From: Pseudomonas sp. RGM2987
GTDB lineage: Bacteria; Pseudomonadota; Gammaproteobacteria; Pseudomonadales; Pseudomonadaceae
Length of the DNA: 48,366 nucleotides
Direction of reading: 5' to 3'
NCBI RefSeq assembly: GCF_022952855.1
Contig: NZ_JALJDX010000186.1
Coordinates: 1-48,366 of the forward strand
Part shown: positions 9,190 through 19,531 of the stretch, piece by piece
How positions within the stretch are numbered: position 1 is the stretch's first letter
Layout: each line of letters starts with the position of its first letter
Position numbers and translations under genes: made by a program
The notes under the pieces: generated by a model
Database searches by the model: none
What the model was told of the DNA's origin: nothing
The model's input: the letters and a program-made list of their open reading frames with translations, nothing else

Positions 9190-9825
9190 ATGTCGAACAA
9201 TCTTTCAGCTCCCAGTGGCCCCGGCCGTCCGAAGGATCTGGCCAAGCGCCAGGCCATTCTTGACGCGGCCAAACGCCTGTTCGTGAGCTTGGGCTACGCC
9301 AATACCAGCATGGATGCTGTCGCCACCGAGGCGGGGGTTTCCAAGCTGACGGTGTACAGTCATTTCAACGACAAGGAGACATTGTTTTCCGCCGCCGTAA
9401 TCGCCAAATGCGAAGAGCAGGTACCGCCGCTGTTCTTCGAATGGCCGGAGGGCGTAGCGATCGAGCAGGTACTGTTGAACATCGCCGGCGGCTTTCAGCA
9501 GTTGGTCAACAGCGAAGAGTCAGTGAACCTGCATCGGGTGATCATGGCCCTGGGTAGCCAGGACCCGAAACTCTCGGCGATCTTCTTCGAGGCCGGCCCG
9601 CAGCGGATGCTGTCCGGCATGGAGCGCCTGCTCAGCAAGGTTCACCAGAGCGGCGCCTTGAACATCGACAAACCGCGCAATGCCGCCGAGCACTTCTTCT
9701 GCCTGATCAAGGGCGCGGCGAACTTCCGGTTGCTGTATGGCTGCGGCGCCCCGCTGGAGCCCGAAGCCGCCGAGGCTCATGTGCGGGAGGTGGTGGGGTT
9801 GTTTGTGCGGGCGTATAGGCCTTAG
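9190..9825 (+). CDS. mexL: TetR-family repressor, MexL-like
   Basis: A 211-residue TetR-family regulator (P. aeruginosa MexL has 212). After a short proline/glycine-rich start (SGPGRPKD), the DNA-binding domain runs from about 17 to 62, with the recognition helix in AGVSKLTVYSHFNDKETLF. The helical C-terminal part would bind ligand and dimerise. It is divergent from the mexJK-like operon, the known arrangement for MexL, which represses mexJK and itself. The start at 9190 lies just after GCGAAGAA. A type A repeat pair follows the stop. Confidence 0.88.
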   Translation: MSNNLSAPSGPGRPKDLAKRQAILDAAKRLFVSLGYANTSMDAVATEAGVSKLTVYSHFNDKETLFSAAVIAKCEEQVPPLFFEWPEGVAIEQVLLNIAGGFQQLVNSEESVNLHRVIMALGSQDPKLSAIFFEAGPQRMLSGMERLLSKVHQSGALNIDKPRNAAEHFFCLIKGAANFRLLYGCGAPLEPEAAEAHVREVVGLFVRAYRP

Positions 9826-9860
9826 ATCATCCTGCGGACTTTCGCTGGCTGGAAAGGCCT

Positions 9861-9955
9861 CTTCGCGGGCAAGCCCGCTCCCACAGTTTTGATCGAGGTG
9901 TTGACAGAATCAGCATCCACCGCAGAACCCTGTGGGAGCGGGCTTGCTCGCGAAG
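9861..9955. repeat. Type A REP pair (inverted)
   Basis: A REP arm at 9861-9886 and its inverse at 9930-9955 (core GTGGGAGCGGGCTTGCTCGC) are separated by about 43 bp. They lie between the convergent mexL-like and rsmJ genes. Confidence 0.88.
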
Positions 9956-10032
9956 GCGACGGCACTGCCAACATCTGCTCCAACTGACCCACAGCCATCC
10001 CGAGCCTGCTCGCGAATGAAGGCAACTCGGTC

Positions 10033-10815
10033 TCAGGGCTTGAGCGCTTTCTTGGGATAGATATCGTAGCGACTGGATTTGCCGTCAAGTCCGTGGCTCG
10101 GCTTCGGCCCGTCGATGCACGGGGCCTTGCGCGGGCGCTTGACCACTACCCGATGGGTCGCCAGGGCCAGGGCCGCTGCGAGCAGCGCCGGGGCGTCCGG
10201 GTCATCGCCCACCAAGGGACGGAACAGGCGCATTTCCTTCTTCACCAGGGCCGTTTTCTCACGATGAGGAAACATCGGGTCCAGGTAAATGACCTGGGGC
10301 GGCTCCCCTTCCCAGTTGCGCATCACCTCGATGGAATTGCCCTTTAGCAAACGCATGCGGGCCACAATCGGCGCGACGTCGAAATCCTCCGCCGCACGCG
10401 CCAGGCCATCCTCCAGCAAGGCGCCGATCAGCGGCTGGCGCTCGATCAGGCTCATTTCACAACCCAGGCTCGCCAGCACGAATGCATCCTTGCCCAACCC
10501 GGCCGTGGCATCCAGCACCCGCGGGCGCACGCCCTGGGCAATGCCGACCGCCTTGGCGATCATCTGGCCGCTGCCACCGCCGTACAGCCGACGATGGGCC
10601 GCGCCGCCCTCGACAAAGTCGACCCGCACCGGCCCCGGCGCGTCCGGGCCCAGTTGCTGGAGTTGCAGCCCTTGCTCGCCGACCTGCAAGGCAAACTCGC
10701 CGTCGTCCACCTGCAACGGCAGCTCGAGCCGCTGCGCCCAGTGTTCGGCCTGCGCCTGGAAAGTCGGGGCCAGGGCCTCGACGTGGATGCGGCAGGCCGC
10801 AGGTTGTTCGCTCAT
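10033..10815 (-). CDS. rsmJ: 16S rRNA (guanine-1516-N2)-methyltransferase RsmJ
   Basis: An S-adenosylmethionine-dependent enzyme that methylates N2 of G1516 in 16S rRNA (formerly YhiQ). It has 260 residues, close to the E. coli 250. Two motifs mark the methyltransferase core: the SAM-binding loop DATAGLGKD at 102-110 and the catalytic-site signature DPMFPHR at 179-185, followed by the family-typical [10 protein letters not shown]. The C-terminus carries the basic stretch [13 protein letters not shown]. The ATG at 10815 lies 93 bp from the divergent start at 10909. Confidence 0.95.
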   Translation of the reverse strand: MSEQPAACRIHVEALAPTFQAQAEHWAQRLELPLQVDDGEFALQVGEQGLQLQQLGPDAPGPVRVDFVEGGAAHRRLYGGGSGQMIAKAVGIAQGVRPRVLDATAGLGKDAFVLASLGCEMSLIERQPLIGALLEDGLARAAEDFDVAPIVARMRLLKGNSIEVMRNWEGEPPQVIYLDPMFPHREKTALVKKEMRLFRPLVGDDPDAPALLAAALALATHRVVVKRPRKAPCIDGPKPSHGLDGKSSRYDIYPKKALKP

Positions 10816-10908
10816 GGAAAAACACGCTCAAAAAATTAAGGATCGGCAAAACCGGCCGATAACATCAGTGAACGGCATTTTGCCAGAGCTGAGCGTCGAC
10901 CGAGAAAA

Positions 10909-11529
10909 ATGTCAGACATTCATTCCATAGCGCCAGGCGTCATCTCCCCCTACGGTGATTACAGCCTGCGCAACACCCAAGCCCTGAGCGGCGTCAGTCA
11001 CCTATGGCAGGATTTTTTTGCCCGGGCCCTGGCCGATCAGTTGGGTGATGCCGCGCCGGCGCCGGGTAGTTACCAGCCCGTTGCCCTGGATGAAAATGTC
11101 GAGCCGACCCTCGGCGCCGAGCTGCTGGACCACATCGTCAGCCAGCGCACCTGCGACGTGAAGGAAACCCTGGTCGCCCCGCCAGAGCCGCTGTTCCTGC
11201 CAATTGCCGAATTCGAACTCGATCTGCTGGACAAGCCTTTCCCACCCTTCCCGCCGGAAGAAATCGCCGCCCAGCAAAAACAGCAGAACTTCGAAAGCCA
11301 TTGGGTTCGCCCCATCGTCCTCGCCGCCGGCCAACCACTGCCGGAGCCCGGCCCGGCGCCACAGCCGCGCCCGCTGCACCTGCCGATCGCCGAGTTCGAA
11401 CTCGGCTTGCTGGACAAACCATTCCCGCCGTTCCCGGAAGAAGAACTCGTCGCCCAGCAGAAACAACTGGACTTCGACACCCGCTGGGCACGCCCGATCG
11501 TCTTGCAGAACCTGCGCATCGCCGCCTGA
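10909..11529 (+). CDS. Protein with duplicated 44-residue proline-rich motif, function unknown
   Basis: A 206-residue protein I do not recognise by function. It has no signal peptide or membrane segment. Residues 95-138 and 156-199 are two copies of one 44-residue unit, identical at 33 positions. Each opens with LPIAEFEL, continues with LLDKPFPPFP and ends near W-x-RPIVL. The copies are joined by a proline-rich linker (PLPEPGPAPQPRP). The linker could tempt an annotator to call it a TonB-like transducer, but the N-terminal membrane anchor and TonB C-terminal fold are not visible. It diverges from rsmJ and ends 1 bp before the convergent extensin-family stop. The ribosome-binding site is weak. 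Confidence 0.75.
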   Translation: MSDIHSIAPGVISPYGDYSLRNTQALSGVSHLWQDFFARALADQLGDAAPAPGSYQPVALDENVEPTLGAELLDHIVSQRTCDVKETLVAPPEPLFLPIAEFELDLLDKPFPPFPPEEIAAQQKQQNFESHWVRPIVLAAGQPLPEPGPAPQPRPLHLPIAEFELGLLDKPFPPFPEEELVAQQKQLDFDTRWARPIVLQNLRIAA

Positions 11530-11530
11530 T

Positions 11531-12235
11531 TCAACGGCAGATCCACCACGGCCCCACATCCAGATGAAAATGGTTACGGTGCGCCGCGTTGTAATCCGGA
11601 CTCAAGACCACACTGAACATGTCACAGGCACCGTCGCGCACCTGGCGCAGGAAACGCGCGTCGTTGCTGTCTTTCGGCCAATCCCTGAGCACGCTGACCG
11701 TGCGCCCATCGGCCAGGCGAAAACCGGCGATATCCAAGGCGCTGGCCGTGGCATGCTGGCTGCGCGCCCCACTCTCGCGCCCGTACATGTTGCGACAGGC
11801 GAAACTGCCGAGGTGGTCGACTCGCGTCACCTTCTGCCCATAGGTCGCCACTGCCGCCGGTTGCAGTGCGTGACGCTCGAACAGCGCGAACGCCACCGCC
11901 AGCGGGCAACTGGCCAGGAAGCTGCTGCTCAACGCCACTTCGCCGCCCTGGACCCGCAGCACATTGGTCAGCGGGCAACCGGTCTGGGCACCGCTGTCGG
12001 CCTGGCGAGCGGTCCGCAGGCCGGAGGTTGCAATGGCCTGGTCGCACAATTGCGGGTCGTTGCGCAGGGCCATGAGCTTGTAGCGGGTCAGCAGGTTCGG
12101 CGCCGCGTTGACGTCCAGGGGCGCCCAGGGATTCCACTGCGGTGGCAGCGACAGCCAACCGTGCCATACCGCGAACACCGCAGCGCCAATCAACAGCCCC
12201 AGCACCAGCAAACTTTTCAGAACCCGCACGGCCAT
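11531..12235 (-). CDS. Extensin-family (ExtensinC-like) exported protein
   Basis: A 234-residue protein with an N-terminal membrane segment (about 5-25), so it is anchored or exported. The C-terminal domain carries SQHATASALDI (H161, D168) and NHFHLDVGP (H222, H224). This His/Asp set resembles the metal site of M15/VanY-type peptidoglycan carboxypeptidases, to which the bacterial extensin-like domain is thought to be related. Six cysteines (64, 87, 110, 147, 204, 233) suggest disulfides. A role in cell-wall trimming is inference. It is the last gene of a leftward set, 10 bp after the PEP-mutase family gene. Confidence 0.85.
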   Translation of the reverse strand: MAVRVLKSLLVLGLLIGAAVFAVWHGWLSLPPQWNPWAPLDVNAAPNLLTRYKLMALRNDPQLCDQAIATSGLRTARQADSGAQTGCPLTNVLRVQGGEVALSSSFLASCPLAVAFALFERHALQPAAVATYGQKVTRVDHLGSFACRNMYGRESGARSQHATASALDIAGFRLADGRTVSVLRDWPKDSNDARFLRQVRDGACDMFSVVLSPDYNAAHRNHFHLDVGPWWICR

Positions 12236-12245
12236 GCCTCGATCA

Positions 12246-13067
12246 TCAACCCTTGAACAGCTCGTTGGCCTGCTTGAACGGCATTGAACGCCGAGTGAAG
12301 GTGAACGTGCCCTGCTGCTGGATTTCCTCGGCAGCCCGGAAGAATTCGCCGTACGCGGCCAAGGCCAGCGCCGACCCGACGCTGATGCGCTTGACGCCCA
12401 GCTCGCTCAATTGCGCGACTGTCAGGTCCAACGCGCCGGACATCAGCACATTCACCGGCTTCGGCGCCACGGCCTGCACCACCGTCAGCACCTGCTCGGC
12501 GCTGTTCAGCCCAGGAGCATACAACACGTCGGCACCGGCTACGGCGAAGGCTTTCAGACGGCGAATCGTGTCGTCCAGGTCCGGATTGCCGTGCAGGAAA
12601 TTTTCCGCCCGGGCGGTCAGCAGAAACGGGTACGGCAAGTTGCGCACCGCGTCGGCTGCGGCCTTGACCCGCGCCACGGCGTGGTCGAAGCAATAGATCG
12701 GGCTGTCCTCGCGCCCCGTGGCGTCTTCGATTGAGCCGCCTACCGCGCCGGCCTCTGCCGCACGCAGCAGGTTGCGGGCGCAATCCTCGGGCGCATCGGC
12801 AAAGCCGTTTTCCAGATCCACTGCCACCGGCAGCTCGGTGGCCGCCACAACTGCCCGGACATTGGCCAGGGTGTCTTCCAGACCCAACGCACCATCGGGT
12901 CGCGCCAGGGAAAACGCGTGGCCGGCACTGGTCGTCGCCAACGCCTGGAAACCAAGAGTGGCAAGCATTTTGGCGGAGCCGGCATCCCACGGGTTGGGAA
13001 TGACAAACGCCCCGTCACGTTCATGCAGGGCCTTGAAGGCCTGGGCTCGTCGAATTTGCGCGTCCAT
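12246..13067 (-). CDS. Isocitrate lyase/PEP mutase family protein
   Basis: A 273-residue alpha/beta-barrel protein of the phosphoenolpyruvate mutase/isocitrate lyase superfamily. Recognisable parts are IPNPWDAGSAKML near the N-terminus, metal-binding VDLENGFAD (D84, E86) and GGSIEDATG (E114, D115), and LLTARAENFL. It lacks the KKCGH catalytic loop of isocitrate lyases, so it is more likely a C-C or P-C lyase or mutase acting on another 2-oxo acid. The exact substrate cannot be given. It starts 33 bp after the DUF72 stop and appears to belong to the same leftward operon. Confidence 0.88.
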   Translation of the reverse strand: MDAQIRRAQAFKALHERDGAFVIPNPWDAGSAKMLATLGFQALATTSAGHAFSLARPDGALGLEDTLANVRAVVAATELPVAVDLENGFADAPEDCARNLLRAAEAGAVGGSIEDATGREDSPIYCFDHAVARVKAAADAVRNLPYPFLLTARAENFLHGNPDLDDTIRRLKAFAVAGADVLYAPGLNSAEQVLTVVQAVAPKPVNVLMSGALDLTVAQLSELGVKRISVGSALALAAYGEFFRAAEEIQQQGTFTFTRRSMPFKQANELFKG

Positions 13068-13100
13068 GTTGCTCGCTCCTGAGGCAGGGAAGGATACGCC

Positions 13101-13961
13101 TCAGAGCAAACCGAGTTGCTCGGCGGCGGGCTCTCTGTATAGCTCAGGCAAGGCCGGCAAGCCAGGCAATCGACGCATCAACCGACTGTGGAAATGTTGC
13201 GCGAGTTTTGCCGCCAGCCGGTTATCGGCAGTGTGCAGGAAGATGTAAGGCGTACGCCCTTCTTCGATCCACCCGGCGATTTTCTCCACCCACGGGGTCA
13301 GGAACGGTTCGTTGGCTTCGAGCACCGGATGGCCAATGAAGCGCACCTGCGGGCACTGGGTGAACGCCGTGGGCCTGGGCGGCACGCGGGGCTTTTTCGA
13401 TTGGGCGTGGAGCACCGAGGGGTCAGTCGAGGTGCAACTGAACAGCGCTCGAGGGTCGAGGCAGATGCGCTCGACACCGCGGTCCAGCAACAGGCGATTG
13501 AGACGTCGCTCGGCCTCACCCTTGGCAAAGAACTCGGCGTGGCGGACTTCCACCGCCAACGGTCCCTCGAAGGCATCGATAAAACCTGCCAGCTCTGGCA
13601 GCCGATGGGGCGTGAAGGCCTTGGACAGCTGCAGCCAGAACGGCGAAACCCGCTGGCCCAACGGGCTGAGCAATTGCACGAAGGTCTCGATGGCCGTCTG
13701 GTGCTCGCGCAAGTCGCCATTGTGGCTGATGTCACCGGGCAGCTTGGCGGTGAAGCGAAAGTGCTCGGGCATGCTCTCGGCCCAGCGCTGGACGCTGGTC
13801 GCAGACGGGCTCGCGTAGAAAGTCGTATTGCCTTCCACGGCGTTGAATACTTGGGAATAGAGATTGAGGAAATCGGAGCTTTTGGCGTCCTGGGGATACA
13901 GATAGTCACGCCAGGCGTTTTCGCTCCAGGACGGGCAGCCCAGGTAGTAAGGCAACACCAT
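13101..13961 (-). CDS. DUF72 (YecE-like) family protein
   Basis: A 286-residue TIM-barrel protein of the DUF72/YecE family, which has no settled function. Features include the opening LGCPSWSENAWRDYLYP, then FNAVEGNTTFYASPS, FTAKLPGDISH, LAVEVRHAEFF and, near the end, PYIFLHTADNRLAAKLA, all typical for the family. Its start overlaps the upstream small gene's stop by one base (TGATG), which points to translational coupling. A sugar or nucleic-acid role has been proposed for the fold; nothing here decides it. Confidence 0.9.
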   Translation of the reverse strand: MVLPYYLGCPSWSENAWRDYLYPQDAKSSDFLNLYSQVFNAVEGNTTFYASPSATSVQRWAESMPEHFRFTAKLPGDISHNGDLREHQTAIETFVQLLSPLGQRVSPFWLQLSKAFTPHRLPELAGFIDAFEGPLAVEVRHAEFFAKGEAERRLNRLLLDRGVERICLDPRALFSCTSTDPSVLHAQSKKPRVPPRPTAFTQCPQVRFIGHPVLEANEPFLTPWVEKIAGWIEEGRTPYIFLHTADNRLAAKLAQHFHSRLMRRLPGLPALPELYREPAAEQLGLL

Positions 13962-14269
13962 CAGATGTAGAGGTCGAGACCCAGCACTTCCATATCCCAG
14001 TCGACGAAGCCGGCAGTGCTCAGGTAGCTGGCCAGGGCCGTCGCCACGCTGCGGCTCATGGAGCGGTGATACAGCATGTCCTGCTGGCGGGCCGGAAGAT
14101 TGCTCAGGCGCTGTGCGGCAGCTTTGGCGGCGCGGGCAGCCAGTTGCTCTTCGGACGGGGTTTCCAGTTCGCCATCGACGTCATCGAAAAACTCGGGCTC
14201 AGCAGCCTTGCTCGCACGAGGCTTGCGCTTGATGGGGTAGGACTGAGAGGAAACGCCGTCTATACGCAT
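13961..14269 (-). CDS. Small conserved hypothetical protein coupled to DUF72 gene
   Basis: A 102-residue protein with no recognised domain. The first half is polar and charged (KRKPRASKAAEPEFFDDVD). The second half is a helical stretch (LSNLPARQQDMLYHRSMSR, then SVATALASYLSTAGFVDWD) and looks like the conserved part. No signal or membrane segment is seen. It is the first gene of the leftward operon, and its stop overlaps the DUF72 start by one base. Confidence 0.7.
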   Translation of the reverse strand: MRIDGVSSQSYPIKRKPRASKAAEPEFFDDVDGELETPSEEQLAARAAKAAAQRLSNLPARQQDMLYHRSMSRSVATALASYLSTAGFVDWDMEVLGLDLYI

Positions 14270-14573
14270 GACAAAATGCTCGGTATCAGTGATGGCAATT
14301 TAGCGGCACTCTCCCGGCCGCGCAAATGCGCAAGTGATAACTAGAACACATAAAGTCAAAAAGGTTTAAAAACCCGGGGAAAAAATGACGACTGGTGATA
14401 TGGGGTGTGACTTTAGGGCTGGGAAATGACTTTGAGGGAGCAAACGCATTCGTCTGTGGCGAGGGAGCTTGCTCCCGCTTGAGTGCGAAGCGCTCATCGC
14501 TTTTTTGGGGCCGCTTCGCGACCCAGCGGGAGCAAGCTCCCTCGCCACAAACGCTGCCCGCTGAAATTCGGGG
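14270..14573. other. Intergenic region holding one type C repeat
   Basis: This 304-bp gap separates the tsaB stop from the start of the leftward small gene. About a third is a type C repeat pair (14455-14549). The stretch at 14330-14400 is AT-rich (AAAGTCAAAAAGGTTTAAAA) and may hold the promoter of the leftward operon. No gene is seen. Confidence 0.6.
14455..14549. repeat. Type C palindromic repeat pair
   Basis: Inverted copies of TGTGGCGAGGGAGCTTGCTC, each continuing CCGC, face each other. The inner palindrome is GGGAGCTTGCTCCC, where type B has GGGGATTTATCCCC. Confidence 0.85.
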
Positions 14574-15251
14574 TTATCGCTCAGACTTGGGAACAGCGAC
14601 TTTATCGCGCAGATACACCGGTTGCGCATCGTCCGCCGGGATGGCTTCGCCGCGTTCCCAGGCGAAGCGTGCCAGGACCAGCAGATCTTCGGCGTGAGGC
14701 AGCGCAGTTGCGTCCCGGCCGCTGAGGTTGACGGCGATCCGCTCGCCGTAGCCCCAGCCCGTACCGGCGCCGAACCACTCGCCGTCAGCACCCGCCGGCA
14801 ATGCCGCCGCTTCCGGTGGCAGTACCGCTTCAGTACCCACCAGGCGCATTTCGCCGTCGGTTTCGCGATAGCAGCCCCAGTACACCTCATCCATACGCGC
14901 ATCGATGGCCGCCGCTACCTGGCGGGCGCCATGCTCACGCAGCGCACGCTGGGCCAGCACCGCCAGGTTGGAAACCGGCAACACCGGGCGCTCCAGGGCA
15001 AAGGCCAGTCCTTGCACCACGCCGATGGCAATCCGCACGCCGGTAAAAGCCCCGGGCCCACGACCGAAGGCAATCGCGTCCACTTGCTGCAAGGTGACTC
15101 CGGCATCGCCGAGCAGTTGCTGGATCATCGGCAAGAGTTTCTGGGCATGCAGGCGCGGGATCACCTCGTAATGGCTCGTGACCTTGCCGTCGTGCAGCAA
15201 GGCAACAGAGCAAGCTTCAGTCGCGGTGTCCAGGGCCAGCAAGGTGCTCAT
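14574..15251 (-). CDS. tsaB: tRNA threonylcarbamoyladenosine biosynthesis protein TsaB
   Basis: A non-catalytic partner of TsaD and TsaE in forming t6A37 on ANN-decoding tRNAs. The 225-residue protein has the ASKHA-type N-terminus LLALDTATEACSVAL, the helix HAQKLLPMIQQLL used in TsaD contact, and the family signature FGRGPGAFTGVRIA. The C-terminal half is more divergent, as usual for the family. It lies downstream of adk on the same strand, with a small terminator-like hairpin between them. Confidence 0.95.
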   Translation of the reverse strand: MSTLLALDTATEACSVALLHDGKVTSHYEVIPRLHAQKLLPMIQQLLGDAGVTLQQVDAIAFGRGPGAFTGVRIAIGVVQGLAFALERPVLPVSNLAVLAQRALREHGARQVAAAIDARMDEVYWGCYRETDGEMRLVGTEAVLPPEAAALPAGADGEWFGAGTGWGYGERIAVNLSGRDATALPHAEDLLVLARFAWERGEAIPADDAQPVYLRDKVAVPKSER

Positions 15252-15301
15252 CGGTGTGTCCGTAAATCAGGTGGGAAAAAAGTGCGCCAGTATAAACAAC
15301 T

Positions 15302-15321
15302 ACGGCCCGCAAGCGGGCCGT
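15302..15321 (-). terminator. Putative adk terminator
   Basis: ACGGCCCGC, a 2-nt AA loop, and GCGGGCCGT form a perfect 9-bp stem 25 bp beyond the adk stop. On the minus strand it is followed by a modestly T-rich stretch (AGTTGTTTATAC), so it could be a moderate intrinsic terminator. Confidence 0.6.
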
Positions 15322-15345
15322 GGATGATTGCTGCAATCAGACTTT

Positions 15346-16095
<750 letters not shown>

Positions 16096-16285
16096 TCAAG
16101 ATACACAGCAGGCCCCACCCACACAAGCCGCCGAAAGTCGGAGGAACCGGCGCCCGCCGCGACCTTTGGAGGAGGTTGCAAGCGTCGCAACCCGGCAACA
16201 AACTGTCGCCTGGCCGACCTGTTCCCTCCCCCGTCGGGCAACCCCGCAGACATGCGAGCGGGCTGTTTCGGTGCGCTATCTGACT

Positions 16286-18916
16286 TTAGCCGGTGTTGCG
16301 CAAACCGGCGGCAATCCCGGCCACAGACACCAGCAACGCCTGTTCCACGGGGCTGCCTTGGGCAACTTCCTGCTGCCGTGAGCGTGCCAGCAGTTCGGCT
16401 TGCAGCAGGTGCAGCGGATCGAGGTAGGTGTTGCGCAGGCGAATGAATTCCAGGGTGTCAGGGCTATGTGCCAGTAGTTGCGACTGGCCGGTCAACCCGA
16501 GCACCACGGAGCAGGCCTGCGACAATAGGTCGCGTAAGTGCGCACCCAATGGCAGCAATTCAGGCTTCACCAGTCGCTCGTCGTAGGAACGGGCGATATC
16601 GGCGTCCGCCTTGGCCAGCACCATCTCCAGCATATCGATGCGGGTGCGGAAGAACGGCCACTGCTCACGCATCTGGCCCAGCAATGCGCCTTCGCCGCGC
16701 TCCAGGGCCTTGCCCAGAGCGGTTTCCCAGCCCAGCCAGGCCGGCAACATCAGGCGGGTCTGGGTCCAGCCGAAGATCCACGGGATGGCCCGCAGGCTCT
16801 CGATCCCGCCCGCCCGACGCTTGGCCGGCCGGCTGCCCAGGGGCAAGCGCCCCAGCTCCTGCTCTGGCGTGGACTGACGGAAGTACTCGACGAATTGCGG
16901 GTTCTCCCGCACCACGGCGCGGTAGGCATTGACGCCATCGGTGGCCAGCTCGTCCATCAGGTCTCGCCATTGCGGCGTGGGCGGCGGCGGTGGCAGCAGC
17001 GTCGCCTCCAGCACGGCGGCCAGATAGAGATTGAGGTTCTGTTCGGCGATGTCCGGCAGGCCGAATTTGAAACGAATCATTTCGCCCTGTTCCGTGGTGC
17101 GGAAACGTCCGGCCACTGAGCCCGGGGGCTGGGACAGGATCGCGGCGTGGGCCGGGCCGCCGCCACGCCCCACGGTGCCACCGCGACCGTGGAACAGCAG
17201 CAGTTCGACCTGCTGCTCGCGGCAGATGTCCACCAAGCGTTCCTGGGCCCGATATTGCGCCCAGGCCGCCGCGGTGGTCCCGGCATCCTTGGCCGAATCG
17301 GAATAGCCGATCATCACTTCCTGGGGCCCTTGCAGCCGCGAGCGATAGCCCGGCAGCAACAATAGCCGTTCGATCACCGGCCCGGCGTTGTCCAGGTCGG
17401 CCAGGGTCTCGAACAGCGGCACCACGCGCATCGGCCGCAGCACGCCGGACTCTTTCAACAACAGCTGGACCGCCAGCACATCGGAAGCCGCGCCGGCCAT
17501 GGAGATGACATACGACCCCAGGGACGCCGCGGGCGCCGCAGCGACTTCCCGGCAGGTGGCGAGGACTTCCGCGGTGTCGGCAGACGGCTTGAAATGCGCC
17601 GGCAGCAACGGACGGCGGTTATTCAGTTCCTCCAGCAGAAAGCTGATGCGTTGTTCTTCGTCCCAGTCCTCGTAGCGGCCAAGGCCCAGGTAATCGGTGA
17701 TTTCGGTCATGGCCGCGGTATGGCGCGTCGAATCCTGCCGCACGTCGAGGCGCACCAGGAACAAGCCGAAGGTCACCGCCCGGCGCAGGCAGTCGAGCAG
17801 CGGCCCATCGGCAATCACGCCCATGCCGCATTCATGCAGCGACTGATAGCACAGCTCCAGCGGATCCAGCAGTTCGCGGTTGTTCTGCAACACCTCGGCG
17901 GTGACCGGGGTGGCGGACTTCAGAGAAGCCTGGGCCCAGTTGCGCGTGGCCCGCAGGCGCTCACGCAGTTGCTTGAGCACGGCGCGATAAGGCTCGGCGC
18001 TGTCGCCCGCCTGGGCACGCAAGGCCTCGCTGGCCTTCTGCATGGACAGCTCGGCGGCCAGGTGGTCGACGTCCCGCAGGTACAGGTCCGCTGCCATCCA
18101 CCGCGCCAACAGCAGGACCTCACGGGTCACCGCCGCCGTGACATTCGGGTTGCCGTCACGGTCACCGCCCATCCACGAAGCGAAGCGGATCGGTGCTGCT
18201 TCCAGGGGCAGGCGCAGACCGGTGGCGGCATGCAGCGCCTGATCGGCCTTGCGCAAGTAATTGGGGATGGCTTGCCACAGCGAATGCTCGATCACCGCGA
18301 AGCCCCACTTCGCCTCATCGACCGGGGTTGGCCGGGTGCGGCGGATTTCTTCGGTGTGCCAGGCTTCGGCGATCAGGCGTTGCAGGCGTTGGTGAATCTG
18401 CGTGCGTTCGGCGCTGGTCAGGTCGCGGTGATCTTGGGCCGCCAGTTGCGCGGCGATGGCATCGTATTTCTGAATCAGGGTGCGACGCGCCACTTCCGTG
18501 GGGTGGGCCGTGAGCACCAGTTCGATCTCAAGGCGTCCCAACTGCCGGGCCAGGGACTCGGCGCCGTGGCCCTCGGCCCGCAGCCGGGCGAGCAGTTCAG
18601 GCAGGACCCGTGCCTCGAAGGGCGCCGGCTGCGATTCCTCGCGGCGGTGGATCAATTGGTACTGCTCGGCGATGTTGGCGAGGTTGAGGAACTGGTTGAA
18701 TGCCCGTGCCACGGGCAGCAATTCGTCTTCGCTCAGTTGGTTGAGACTGGCGCTGAGCTCGGCGTCTACCGAGCCGCGGCGGTCGGCCTTGGCCCCTTTG
18801 CGGATCTGTTCGATCTTGTCGAGAAACGTGTCCCCGTACTGCTCGCGGATGGTATTGCCCAGCAGTTCGCCAAGCAGGTGAACATCCTCGCGCAAGCGCG
18901 CATCGATATCGGTCAT
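16286..18916 (-). CDS. ppc: Phosphoenolpyruvate carboxylase
   Basis: An anaplerotic enzyme that makes oxaloacetate from PEP and bicarbonate. The start at 18916 ([17 protein letters not shown]) gives 876 residues, near the usual 883. Catalytic motifs are all present: LTAHPTEV with H138, the same number as in the E. coli enzyme, the [14 protein letters not shown] loop, and [15 protein letters not shown]. The last residues are RNTG, the typical end with a C-terminal glycine. An in-frame reading 79 codons longer is rejected because it adds unrelated sequence. It diverges from the small gene at 19110, and the 193-bp gap should carry both promoters. Confidence 0.97.
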   Translation of the reverse strand: MTDIDARLREDVHLLGELLGNTIREQYGDTFLDKIEQIRKGAKADRRGSVDAELSASLNQLSEDELLPVARAFNQFLNLANIAEQYQLIHRREESQPAPFEARVLPELLARLRAEGHGAESLARQLGRLEIELVLTAHPTEVARRTLIQKYDAIAAQLAAQDHRDLTSAERTQIHQRLQRLIAEAWHTEEIRRTRPTPVDEAKWGFAVIEHSLWQAIPNYLRKADQALHAATGLRLPLEAAPIRFASWMGGDRDGNPNVTAAVTREVLLLARWMAADLYLRDVDHLAAELSMQKASEALRAQAGDSAEPYRAVLKQLRERLRATRNWAQASLKSATPVTAEVLQNNRELLDPLELCYQSLHECGMGVIADGPLLDCLRRAVTFGLFLVRLDVRQDSTRHTAAMTEITDYLGLGRYEDWDEEQRISFLLEELNNRRPLLPAHFKPSADTAEVLATCREVAAAPAASLGSYVISMAGAASDVLAVQLLLKESGVLRPMRVVPLFETLADLDNAGPVIERLLLLPGYRSRLQGPQEVMIGYSDSAKDAGTTAAAWAQYRAQERLVDICREQQVELLLFHGRGGTVGRGGGPAHAAILSQPPGSVAGRFRTTEQGEMIRFKFGLPDIAEQNLNLYLAAVLEATLLPPPPPTPQWRDLMDELATDGVNAYRAVVRENPQFVEYFRQSTPEQELGRLPLGSRPAKRRAGGIESLRAIPWIFGWTQTRLMLPAWLGWETALGKALERGEGALLGQMREQWPFFRTRIDMLEMVLAKADADIARSYDERLVKPELLPLGAHLRDLLSQACSVVLGLTGQSQLLAHSPDTLEFIRLRNTYLDPLHLLQAELLARSRQQEVAQGSPVEQALLVSVAGIAAGLRNTG

Positions 18917-19109
18917 CAGCAGTTCTCCAGCAAAAAGGTCCGGACAGCTATCGGGGGTAGACGCATGGGTAAAGAGTGCCGATGCCGAACGTTTATGACA
19001 AGCGACGAAGGGTCTGTAAACCTTGTAGGACAAAGCTAGTCTCAAGAATAAGCCGCACGACGGCTTGTCACTCACCGCGCCCGCCACGAGCTGGCTGATT
19101 GAGGTCATC

Positions 19110-19454
19110 ATGAAAATCCGCGAGCTTGCCCAGCACTGGGAACAAAACGCCAAGGGTCGCCTGACCCAGACCGGCTACACGATTCATCTGGACATGGAAG
19201 CCGCCGCACGCCTGGCGGCGATCTGCGACATGTACCCCAAGCGCCAACCCGAAGAACTGTTGGGTGAGTTGATCGGCGCGGCGCTGGAAGAGCTGGAGGC
19301 GAGCTTTCCGTACGTCAAGGGCTCGCAAGTCGTCTCCACCGATGAGGAAGGCGACCCGCTGTACGAAGACGTCGGCCCGACCCCGCGCTTCCTCGCCTTG
19401 TCCCGTCGGCACTTGCATCAACTTACCTCCCAGACCGACAAGTCAAAGCACTGA
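19110..19454 (+). CDS. Conserved hypothetical protein next to ppc (PA3688-like)
   Basis: A 114-residue protein with no recognised domain. The start at 19110 ([12 protein letters not shown]) follows GAGGTCATC; an in-frame ATG at 19065 adds a hydrophobic tail unlike the rest. The sequence alternates short helices ([32 protein letters not shown], read in parts) with a short acidic stretch ([17 protein letters not shown]). The N-terminal part looks like a small ribbon-helix-helix or helical fold, but this is a guess. By position it matches PA3688, which is also uncharacterised. Confidence 0.75.
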   Translation: MKIRELAQHWEQNAKGRLTQTGYTIHLDMEAAARLAAICDMYPKRQPEELLGELIGAALEELEASFPYVKGSQVVSTDEEGDPLYEDVGPTPRFLALSRRHLHQLTSQTDKSKH

Positions 19455-19531
19455 ATCCCCTTCCCTATGCGTCTCCCGGCACCGTCCTGCCCCCCCCCGC
19501 GACAGGTGCCGGGCATACCGCTGCGCGCCGG

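Noticed and set aside
10909..11529. TonB-like energy transducer for the repeat-motif protein
   Set aside because: It has a proline-rich linker but no N-terminal membrane anchor and no recognisable TonB C-terminal domain.
16120..16285. Riboswitch or small RNA in the ppc-adk gap
   Set aside because: Only a short stem (GTTGC/GCAAC) was visible, with no known riboswitch core or terminator tail.
18917..19153. 79-residue N-terminal extension of PEP carboxylase
   Set aside because: The added sequence is not family-like, and starting at 18916 places the catalytic histidine at 138 as in E. coli.
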